A DNA stretch of 6,664 nt from an uncultured Actinomycetes bacterium (GTDB taxonomy: Bacteria; Actinomycetota; Thermoleophilia; Solirubrobacterales; 70-9): assembly GCA_937907435.1 (NCBI GenBank), contig CALCIA010000203.1, positions 1-6,664 on the forward strand. The letters are read 5' to 3'. Position numbers and translations under genes: made by a program. The notes below the pieces were generated by a model, which ran no database searches, was not told the DNA's origin, and worked only from the letters and a program-made list of their open reading frames with translations. This document shows positions 1 through 4,919 of the stretch, one piece after another. The first letter of the stretch is position 1. Each line of letters opens with the position of its first letter.

Positions 1-2
1 GC

Positions 3-49
3 GCGCGGTCGACCTAAGGTCCGGTAGCCGGACCTTAGGTCGACCGCGC
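3..49. repeat. Perfect 22-bp inverted repeat, 3-nt loop
   Basis: Positions 3-24 are exactly complementary to 28-49, leaving only TAG (25-27) as a loop. Each arm contains smaller palindromes, GGTCGACC (7-14) and GACCTAAGGTC (11-21), so the element is palindromic at two scales. A 22-bp perfect stem is far beyond chance and would form a very stable hairpin in RNA or single-stranded DNA. There is no T-run on either side, so it is not a classical intrinsic terminator. It shares no obvious sequence with the hairpins at 202-365. Its role is unknown; a mobile repeat, a protein-binding site or a 3' end of a gene left of the window are all possible. Confidence 0.85.
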
Positions 50-201
50 CCCCGTGGGTGTCGGGCGACACGGGCAGAAGGCCTGCGTCCCCGGCATCTC
101 CGTGACGGATCGCTCTCCCGCCACGAATCCAGCGCGCTCCGGTGGCGCCCCGGTGACGGACCCGTCACAGGTGGGAGGGGATCCGACCGGTCAGGAGCTT
201 C

Positions 202-242
202 CGTGGTTCGAAATGGTCGTATGGCGACCATTTCGAACCACG
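202..242. repeat. Hairpin array, unit 1 (18-bp stem)
   Basis: Arm 202-219 is perfectly complementary to 225-242 around a five-base loop (220-224). The outer part of the arm, CGTGGTTCGAAAT, is identical to that of the next unit; the inner part (GGTCG/CGACC) is private to this unit. GGATCCG occurs upstream at 179-185. No T-run follows on either strand. The unit belongs to a three-member array with hairpin centres about 61 bp apart. Confidence 0.85.
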
Positions 243-262
243 CGGGACCTGTCATGGATCTG

Positions 263-305
263 CCGTGGTTCGAAATCCACGCCATAGGTGGATTTCGAAC
301 CACGG
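263..305. repeat. Hairpin array, unit 2 (18-bp stem)
   Basis: Arm 263-280 is perfectly complementary to 288-305, with a seven-base loop (281-287). It shares the outer arm CGTGGTTCGAAAT with unit 1, then diverges to CCAC/GTGG while remaining fully paired. GGATCTG (256-262) directly precedes it, matching the GGATCCG before units 1 and 3. Its left arm can also fold alone (CGTGG, loop TTCGAAAT, CCACG), which looks superficially like a tRNA T-arm, but there is no tRNA around it. Confidence 0.85.
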
Positions 306-323
306 TAGGCCGTCCGGGGATCC

Positions 324-365
324 GCGTGGTTGGAACTTCGGCCACGTCGAAGTAGGCAACCACGC
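324..365. repeat. Hairpin array, unit 3 (diverged, two-part stem)
   Basis: Outer stem 324-332/357-365 (GCGTGGTTG with CAACCACGC) is nine perfect base pairs. After a 2x3 internal loop, a second stem 335-340/348-353 (ACTTCG with CGAAGT) adds six pairs around loop 341-347. The GTGGTT/AACCAC outer arms match units 1 and 2; the TTCGAA core has decayed to TTGGAA. GGATCCG (318-324) abuts it. It is the most diverged of the three units but still foldable. Confidence 0.75.
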
Positions 366-444
366 AGGCCCCCGACCGCCCGGGGACCGGCCCTCGGCGC
401 CCTTCGGTGACGCCCTCGGCGCTCTCCCGTGACGGTCACGTCAC

Positions 445-565
445 CCTCCCGTGCCCCTCTCGCGAGGGTCCCTTCGCTTGTTCCATACCCGCCACTCTCG
501 CCACGGCCACAGCCTGCCCCGGGCCGTGGCGAGAGTGGCGCGTCCCTCCCCGGGCGCCAGCTTTC
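445..565 (-). repeat. Composite hairpin repeat, copy 1
   Basis: Read on the minus strand, the direction of transcription leaving the decarboxylase-like gene, this element has three parts. First is a box at 563-544 (AAGCTGGCGCCCGGGGAGGG). Next is a hairpin with a perfect 19-bp stem (490-508/522-540) and 13-base loop (509-521). Last is a weaker conserved flank that includes CCTCCCGTGC (445-454, plus strand). All three parts recur, inverted, at 6500-6652. The stem differs between copies by one base pair, A494-T536 here against C6560-G6601 there, so pairing is kept. There is no T-run. It could be a dispersed palindromic repeat, a T-tract-free terminator or a 3' mRNA element; the sequence cannot decide. 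Confidence 0.8.
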
Positions 566-599
566 GGCCCCCTTCCCTCCGGCGCCCCGCCCCCACCTG

Positions 600-642
600 G
601 CGTTCGCACTTTTGGGCCCTATCCGGTCATTTCTGCGAACGC
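600..642 (-). terminator. Stem-loop just after the decarboxylase-like gene
   Basis: GCGTTCGCA (600-608) pairs perfectly with TGCGAACGC (634-642) around a 25-base loop that contains GGGCCC (614-619). It begins 28 nt after the stop codon of the minus-strand gene, so it would form in that gene's 3' UTR. The loop is large and no U-run follows, so termination is only one possibility; an mRNA-stabilising fold or a protein site would fit as well. Confidence 0.3.
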
Positions 643-669
643 GCCGACGGGGCCTGAGCCCTCGGCCCA

Positions 670-1464
670 CTAAAGCCCCCCACCCACCCCCTCGCCGACG
701 GCACTTGCCAGGGCGCTCCAGTCGTCGTTGCGGCCGTGGTGGTACGGGGCGAAGACGGCGGCGGGGATGCGGGCGGCGATCTTCACGGTCGCGGCCAGGT
801 CGCCCTCGAAGTAGGTGGCGCGGAGGATCTTGCGGATCGGGATGTCGTCGAGTGGGTCGTGGACCGTCCCGGCGAGGGCGATGCGGCCTTGGCCTTCGAG
901 GGAGACGCGGCCGCTGATCTCGTAGTGGGCGCGGGTGAGGATCGCGTCCTCTTCGAGGCCACGTCCGTCGGCCGCGGGCCGCGACTTGACGTTGTAGCTC
1001 TCGCGGGTCGCCTCGAAGGGGCCGTTGTCGCGGTCGAGCTCGGCCTCCAGCTCGATCAGCGGGACGCCACGGCGGGTGATCGTCCCCCGCATCGAGGCGC
1101 CGCGCGCCCGCAGGGTCGCGGTGGCGATCTTCTTCGGCTCGCCGAAGACGTCGCGGCCGAAGATCGTCGGCGCGTCACCGTCCATGTACTGGGCGACGTT
1201 GTATTCGCCCTCGATGCCTTGGTGGGCGCAGGCGACGTACACCGTGCCGCCGGCGAAGTCGCCGACGCAGTTCGACTGCCAGCGGCCGACCATCGCCCGC
1301 ATCCGCGGCTCGGCGAGCGGTTCGAGCGGCGGCGGAAGGACGGCGGCGACGAAATCGGGGTCGGCGAGGAACTCGACCGAGAGCATCTGCGCGCCGCCGA
1401 ACCGCGGCCCGGCAAGCGCCGCCTCGATCCGCGCCACCTCGGCCGGTGTCTTCACGAAGCCCAC
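670..1464 (-). CDS. Acetoacetate decarboxylase family protein (264 aa)
   Basis: The protein belongs to the acetoacetate decarboxylase-like family, cytoplasmic enzymes that use a Schiff-base lysine to decarboxylate beta-keto acids or, in some branches, to catalyse aldol or dehydration steps. The motif FGEPKK (residues 107-112) carries the lysine pair that corresponds by motif to the catalytic and neighbouring lysines of the clostridial enzyme. The preceding GIEGEYN (83-89) supplies the conserved acidic residue region. The length is typical of the family, with no signal peptide or membrane segment. The start is GTG at 1464 because an in-frame TGA lies two codons upstream; no Shine-Dalgarno sequence precedes it. 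It is divergent from the SDR gene across 86 bp. Family membership is secure. The substrate, and whether it truly decarboxylates, are unknown. Confidence 0.85.
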   Translation of the reverse strand: MGFVKTPAEVARIEAALAGPRFGGAQMLSVEFLADPDFVAAVLPPPLEPLAEPRMRAMVGRWQSNCVGDFAGGTVYVACAHQGIEGEYNVAQYMDGDAPTIFGRDVFGEPKKIATATLRARGASMRGTITRRGVPLIELEAELDRDNGPFEATRESYNVKSRPAADGRGLEEDAILTRAHYEISGRVSLEGQGRIALAGTVHDPLDDIPIRKILRATYFEGDLAATVKIAARIPAAVFAPYHHGRNDDWSALASAVGEGVGGGL

Positions 1465-1550
1465 GGCTCAGGAGATCGCCTTGAAGGAACCCACTAAGGC
1501 GAGCCTAGGCGCAGCTCGGCGATCGCGGCGGCAGCGAATACCGTCGCCTT
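1465..1550. promoter_or_regulatory. Divergent intergenic promoter region
   Basis: These 86 bp separate the starts of two divergent genes and must hold both promoters unless either is expressed from further away. An eight-base palindrome GCCTAGGC sits at 1503-1510. On the minus strand, TAGGCT (1507 to 1502) could be a -10 box for the decarboxylase-like gene, giving a leader of roughly 30 nt, but no -35 element or ribosome binding site supports it. The plus-strand candidate is listed separately. Confidence 0.45.
1539..1544 (+). promoter_or_regulatory. Candidate -10 box for a leaderless SDR mRNA
   Basis: TACCGT fits TANNNT and ends six bases before the GTG at 1551, so a transcript would begin at or next to the start codon. 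No Shine-Dalgarno sequence lies between. No convincing -35 box is visible. The call rests on position and on the same arrangement before two other genes in the window. Confidence 0.4.
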
Positions 1551-2375
1551 GTGGAGCTCGATAGCGCCCACGTCGTCGTCACCGGCGGCGCCGCCGGGAT
1601 CGGCGCCGCGGCGGCGCGTGCCTTCGCCCGGGCCGGTGCCCGCGGCGTGGTCGTCGCCGACCTCGACGGCGAGGCCTGCGCGGCGGTGGCGGCCGAGTTC
1701 GACGGCCTCGGGCTGCGCGCCGACATCGGCTCCGAGGAGGGCGTCGCGGCCCTGATCGCCGCCGCCGAAGCGGAGTACGGCCCGATCGACGTCTTCTGCT
1801 CCAACGCCGGCATCGCCGGCCCCTACGGCGGGCCCGAGGTCACCGACGCGGAGTGGCAGCGGACCTGGGAGGTCAACGTGATGTCCCACGTCTGGGCGGC
1901 GCGGCTGCTGCTGCCGGGGATGCTCGAGCGCCGCCACGGCCACCTCAGCGCGACCGCCTCGGCGGCGGGCCTCACCGCCAACCCCGGCCTGATGCCCTAC
2001 TCGGTGACCAAGCGCGCGGCCGTCGCCGTCGCCGAGTGGCTGGCGATCACCTACGGCGGCCGCTCCGGCGTCGGCTTCTCCTGCTTCTGTCCCCAGGGCG
2101 TGGCGACGCCGATGCTCGAAAAGTGGCGCCGCGAGGATCCGAGCTCGCGCGTGGCGAGCGCCTCGGGCGCGACGATCACCCCCGACGAGGCGGCCGAGGT
2201 CCTGGTCGCCGGCATCGCCGCCGACCGCTTCCTGATCCTCTCCCACCCCGAGCTGCGCACCTACCAGGAACGCAAGGCGGCCGACCCCGAGCGCTGGCTC
2301 GGCGGCATGCAGCGCTTCCAGGCCCAGATCGACGCCGCCCGCGAGGAGATGCGCGGCGAGGCCTCCGGCGGTTAG
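1551..2375 (+). CDS. SDR-family NAD(P)-dependent oxidoreductase (274 aa)
   Basis: This is a classical short-chain dehydrogenase/reductase, a soluble Rossmann-fold enzyme that interconverts alcohols and ketones. The nucleotide-binding motif TGGAAGIG is at residues 11-18 and NAG at 84-86. The catalytic tetrad is complete: Asn108, Ser136, Tyr149 and Lys153 (YSVTK). Asp36 at the end of the second beta strand favours NAD(H) over NADP(H). After the active site comes CPQGVATPML, where the usual PG motif reads PQG, followed by a variable substrate lid and a charged helical tail (about 240-270). The GTG start places the glycine motif at the normal distance from the N terminus. Its stop codon overlaps that of the convergent acyl-CoA synthetase. 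The enzyme class is certain; the substrate is not identifiable. Confidence 0.92.
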   Translation: MELDSAHVVVTGGAAGIGAAAARAFARAGARGVVVADLDGEACAAVAAEFDGLGLRADIGSEEGVAALIAAAEAEYGPIDVFCSNAGIAGPYGGPEVTDAEWQRTWEVNVMSHVWAARLLLPGMLERRHGHLSATASAAGLTANPGLMPYSVTKRAAVAVAEWLAITYGGRSGVGFSCFCPQGVATPMLEKWRREDPSSRVASASGATITPDEAAEVLVAGIAADRFLILSHPELRTYQERKAADPERWLGGMQRFQAQIDAAREEMRGEASGG

Positions 2376-3892
2376 CCGACCACGACGTCCGCGTAGGCCT
2401 CGCGCAGCTGCCGCTTCAGCACCTTGCCGGCGGCGTTCCTCGGCAGGTCTTCGACGAAGACCACCGCGGAGGGCTTCTTGTAGCCGGCGAGGCGGGCGCG
2501 GCAGTGGTCGATCAGCTCGTCCTCGCCCACCTCGGCGCCCGGCTCGGCGACGACCACGGCCAGCGGCGTTTCCACCCAGCGCGGATGGGGGATGCCGACC
2601 ACCGCCACCTCGGCCACCGCCGGGTGCTCGATCAGCGCCCGCTCGACCTCGGCCGGGTAGACGTTCTCGCCGCCGGAGATGAGCATGTCCTTGAGCCGGT
2701 CGACGACGTAGATGAAGCCCTCGGGGTCTTCGCGAACGAGATCGCCGCTGTGGAACCAGCCGCCGGCGAAAGCCTCGGCGGTCGCCTCCGGCTTGCCGTG
2801 ATAACCGAGCATCACGGTCGGGCCGCGGTAGACGATCTCCCCCACCTCGCCCCGCGGCACGTCGGCGCCCGCCTCGTCGACGATCCGCGCCTCGACCCCG
2901 AGCGCCGGACGTCCCACCGAGCCCATCTTGCGGATCGCGTCCGCGCCGCGCAGGAAGCAGGTGTTCGACGACATCTCGGTCTGGCCGAAGGCGTTGACGA
3001 TCTCCACCGACGGGAACGTCGCGGCGAGCAGCTCGAGCGTCGGCAGCGGCGCCTGCGACGCGCCCCACATCGCCGTGCGCAGCCGCTCGCGGTCGACCTT
3101 GCCGACGTCCGGATGCGAGCAGATCTCCTGCCACTGGGTGGGGACGAAGAAGCACATCGAGACGTCGTGCTCGGCCAGGCGCGCGATCGAGAGCACCGGG
3201 TCGAAGCCGCCCGACGGCTCGATCACGGCGAGGGCGCCGAGGTGGAGAAAGGGCAGGATCCCGTTCAGCCCGCCGATGTGGAAGAGCGGCAGCCCCGAGA
3301 GCCAGACGTCGTCGGCGCGGGCGCCCACCTCGTACAGCCAGTTGGTGGTGTTGACGACGAGGTTCTGGTGGCTCAGCATCGCCCCCTTCGGGCGCCCGGT
3401 CGTGCCCGACGTGTACATCAGGAAGGCGAGGTCGTCGCCCCTCACTTCGTGGGCGGGGAGCTCCGGCGCGGCGGCGGCGATCGCCTCCTCGTAGGCCGGC
3501 CCGACCACGAGCGTCTCGACCGCGCCGGCGCGCGGCGCCAGCTCCTGGTCGGCGATCGCGAGCCGCGCGCCGCAGTCGTCGAGGACGTAGGCGACCTCCT
3601 CGCGGGAAAGCCGGAAGTTGACCGGCACCGCGCAGGCGCCGAGCTTCTGGATCGCGAGGAAGGCCTCGACGAACTCGATCCCGTTGTACTGGAGCATCGC
3701 CACGCGGTCGCCGGGCCCGACGCCGCGGGCGGCAAGCGCCCCGGCGAGCCGGCGGGCGCGCTCCTCGAGCTCACCGAAGCTCCGCCGATCGGCCTCGCAG
3801 ACGAGCGCCGGCGCGTCGGGGTCACGGCGCGCCGAGCGGGCGACCAGCTCGGGCACGGTGAGCCGGCGCGAGCGGTCGAGTTCAGACCCCAT
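2372..3892 (-). CDS. Class I adenylate-forming acyl-CoA synthetase A (506 aa)
   Basis: The enzyme activates a carboxylic acid with ATP to an acyl-adenylate and transfers it to CoA. Motifs appear in family order: P-loop YTSGTTGRPKG (160-170), FGQTE (302-306), HSGDL with ATP-ribose Asp384 (381-385), the hinge VDRLKDMLISGGENV (397-411) and catalytic Lys490 in RNAAGK near the C terminus. The length is normal for a stand-alone ligase. A putative acid-pocket segment, PLFHIGGLNG (202-211), differs from that of the second synthetase, suggesting a different substrate. The ATG at 3892 is chosen because homology begins there (LTVPELVARSARRDPDAPAL); the frame stays open for another kilobase upstream, but only as a shadow of the lactonase gene. 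There is no ribosome binding site; a -10-like box lies 7 nt upstream. It is convergent with the SDR and divergent from the lactonase. Confidence 0.92.
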   Translation of the reverse strand: MGSELDRSRRLTVPELVARSARRDPDAPALVCEADRRSFGELEERARRLAGALAARGVGPGDRVAMLQYNGIEFVEAFLAIQKLGACAVPVNFRLSREEVAYVLDDCGARLAIADQELAPRAGAVETLVVGPAYEEAIAAAAPELPAHEVRGDDLAFLMYTSGTTGRPKGAMLSHQNLVVNTTNWLYEVGARADDVWLSGLPLFHIGGLNGILPFLHLGALAVIEPSGGFDPVLSIARLAEHDVSMCFFVPTQWQEICSHPDVGKVDRERLRTAMWGASQAPLPTLELLAATFPSVEIVNAFGQTEMSSNTCFLRGADAIRKMGSVGRPALGVEARIVDEAGADVPRGEVGEIVYRGPTVMLGYHGKPEATAEAFAGGWFHSGDLVREDPEGFIYVVDRLKDMLISGGENVYPAEVERALIEHPAVAEVAVVGIPHPRWVETPLAVVVAEPGAEVGEDELIDHCRARLAGYKKPSAVVFVEDLPRNAAGKVLKRQLREAYADVVVG

Positions 3893-3899
3893 CTGCCCA

Positions 3900-3905
3900 A
3901 GGCTA
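3900..3905 (-). promoter_or_regulatory. Candidate -10 box for leaderless synthetase A mRNA
   Basis: On the minus strand TAGCCT (3905 to 3900) is followed by seven bases and then the ATG at 3892, giving a predicted transcript with almost no 5' UTR. No Shine-Dalgarno sequence is present, which suits leaderless initiation. The upstream sequence is almost pure G/C and shows no -35 box. Confidence 0.45.
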
Positions 3906-3959
3906 GGCCGCGCCCGCGCGCGCCCCGGGCCGCCGCCGCGCCCGCCATGTGGTTCCTCC

Positions 3960-3991
3960 AAGCGCGCCGCCGCGACCGATGGAAGCGCGCC
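3960..3991. repeat. Short direct repeat in the divergent promoter
   Basis: AAGCGCGCC occurs at 3960-3968 and 3983-3991, 23 bp apart start to start (about two helical turns), each followed by a GCCGC stretch. It lies in the 123-bp gap between synthetase A and the lactonase and just upstream of the lactonase -10 box, so it could be an operator. In DNA this GC-rich a nine-base match is weak evidence. Confidence 0.25.
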
Positions 3992-4002
3992 CGCCGCCTC
4001 CA

Positions 4003-4008
4003 TACATT
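4003..4008 (+). promoter_or_regulatory. Candidate -10 box for the lactonase operon
   Basis: TACATT matches TANNNT well and stands out in the GC-rich gap. It ends seven bases before the ATG at 4016, with no Shine-Dalgarno sequence between, so the operon mRNA is probably leaderless. With 17-bp spacing a possible -35 element is TGGAAG (3980-3985), a poor match to TTGACA. Confidence 0.55.
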
Positions 4009-4015
4009 CAGGCCG

Positions 4016-4909
4016 ATGGCCGAGCCGACCAAGCTCCTCGACGGAGGCACCTTCTTCGAGGGACCGCGCTGGCACGAGGGATGCTGGTGGGTCTCGGACT
4101 TCTACACCGACGGCGGTCGGATAGTGGCGGTCGATCCCGAGGGCGCGATCGTGCGGGACATCTCGCTCGAGCAGCCTTCGGGGCTCGGCTGGCTGCCGGA
4201 CGGCGACCTGCTCGCCGTCTCGATGAGCAACCACAAGGTCTGGCGGATCGCCGACGGCGCCGCGCCCGTCCCCTACGCCGACCTCGCCCCCTTCGCCCGC
4301 GGCGAGTCCAACGACATGACGGTGGACGCGCAGGGCCGGGTCTGGGTCGACTCCTTCGGTTACGACCTCTACGCGGGCGAGCGCCCGACCGGCTCGCCGC
4401 TCATGCGGGTCGATCCCGACGGGACCGTCACCCCGGTCGCCGACGGCCTCCACTTCCCGAACTCGATCATGGTCGCGCCCGCCGGCGACACGCTGGTGGT
4501 GGCCGAGACGATCGCCTCGCGCCTGAGCGCCTTCGACGTCGCCGCCGACGGCACCCTCTCGGGCCGCCGGGTCTACTGCCAGATCGCGCCGACCGTCCCG
4601 CTGGCGGAGATCGCCGAGGACTACTCGAACGTCGGCTATGGCCCCGACGGCTGCACGCTCGACGCCGAGGGCTGCGTCTGGGCGGGTAACTCGCTCGGCA
4701 ACTGGATCGGCCGCTTCTCGCCGGAGGGCGAGGTGCTGCAGCGGATCGACGCCCCGGAAGCGGGGATGGCGATCTACGCGGTCCAGCTCGGCGGCGCCGA
4801 CGGCCGGACGCTGCTGCTCTGCGTGGCGCCCGACTGGCGCGCGGGCATGGGCGACAACGAGGCCGCCGCGTCCCTGTGGACGGTCGAGGTCGACGTCCCA
4901 CACCCGTGA
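4016..4909 (+). CDS. SMP-30/gluconolactonase/LRE-family lactonase (297 aa)
   Basis: This is a six-bladed beta-propeller hydrolase of the SMP-30/gluconolactonase family. Members bind one divalent metal in the central channel and hydrolyse sugar or other lactones. The expected metal and substrate residues are visible: Glu15 in FFEGPRW, Asn99 in SNDMTVD, Asn149 in FPNSIMV and Asp211 in GPDGCTLD. Blade-type repeats such as VDPEG, VDPDG and FSPEG are spread through the chain. There is no signal peptide, so it should be cytoplasmic. The ATG at 4016 is chosen because family homology starts at once (LLDGGTFFEGPRWH) and a -10 box sits 7 nt upstream; the frame is open far upstream only as antisense to synthetase A. 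It is the first gene of a two-gene operon with synthetase B, whose start is 10 bp after its stop. The lactone substrate is unknown. Confidence 0.9.
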   Translation: MAEPTKLLDGGTFFEGPRWHEGCWWVSDFYTDGGRIVAVDPEGAIVRDISLEQPSGLGWLPDGDLLAVSMSNHKVWRIADGAAPVPYADLAPFARGESNDMTVDAQGRVWVDSFGYDLYAGERPTGSPLMRVDPDGTVTPVADGLHFPNSIMVAPAGDTLVVAETIASRLSAFDVAADGTLSGRRVYCQIAPTVPLAEIAEDYSNVGYGPDGCTLDAEGCVWAGNSLGNWIGRFSPEGEVLQRIDAPEAGMAIYAVQLGGADGRTLLLCVAPDWRAGMGDNEAAASLWTVEVDVPHP

Positions 4910-4915
4910 GGGAGG
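4908..4915 (+). promoter_or_regulatory. Shine-Dalgarno sequence of synthetase B
   Basis: GAGGGAGG begins inside the TGA stop of the lactonase gene. Its GGAGG core (4911-4915) is four bases from the GTG at 4920; the alternative GAGG register (4908-4911) gives eight bases. It selects 4920 over the in-frame GTG at 4935. It is the only clear ribosome binding site in the window, and it serves the only gene that is internal to an operon. Confidence 0.7.
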
Positions 4916-4919
4916 CGAC

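Larger units (their letters stand above)
1..669. other. Palindrome-rich intergenic region without a convincing gene
   Basis: No reading frame here looks like a real protein. The available ORFs are rich in Arg, Pro, Gly and Ser, have no recognisable motif, and run straight through the palindromes. The stretch holds a perfect palindrome at 3-49, a small hairpin at 58-71 (GTGTCG/CGACAC), three related hairpins between 202 and 365, an 11-base direct repeat GCCCTCGGCGC at 390-400 and 412-422, a composite hairpin repeat at 445-565 and a stem-loop at 600-642. The motif GTGACGG appears three times (102-108, 153-159, 429-435), each time inside a short palindrome. The whole stretch lies downstream of the minus-strand decarboxylase-like gene. 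What lies beyond position 1 is unknown. Confidence 0.7.

Noticed and set aside
264..283. tRNA 3' half suggested by a GGTTCGAA T-arm-like hairpin
   Set aside because: The loop has eight bases rather than seven, there is no acceptor, D-arm or anticodon arm upstream, and the sequence is explained by the larger palindrome.
202..305. Integron attC sites or LexA boxes, suggested by GTT...AAC arms
   Set aside because: The arms do not fit the GTTRRRY/RYYYAAC core (C follows GTT), and no CGAAC-N4-GTTCG arrangement is present.
202..365. CRISPR array
   Set aside because: There are only three units, each a long palindrome whose variable part is inside the hairpin and self-complementary; there are no spacers or cas genes.
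407..917. Plus-strand ORFs over the composite repeat
   Set aside because: They are low-complexity Arg/Pro/Ser translations. Their similarity to minus-strand ORFs at 6344-6657 reflects the shared DNA repeat, not a protein family.
736..1497. A 253-residue plus-strand ORF opposite the decarboxylase-like gene
   Set aside because: It is a GC-driven antisense shadow; the minus strand encodes a recognisable enzyme with the FGEPKK motif.
1853..4015. Upstream extension of the lactonase frame into a protein of over 1000 residues
   Set aside because: The added part is antisense to synthetase A and overlaps the SDR in another frame. It is rich in Arg, Gly and Asp with no domain; the family N terminus begins at the ATG at 4016.
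3893..4903. Upstream extension of the synthetase A frame to 843 residues
   Set aside because: It is a mirror frame of the lactonase gene with no domain of its own. AMP-ligase homology begins just after the ATG at 3892.
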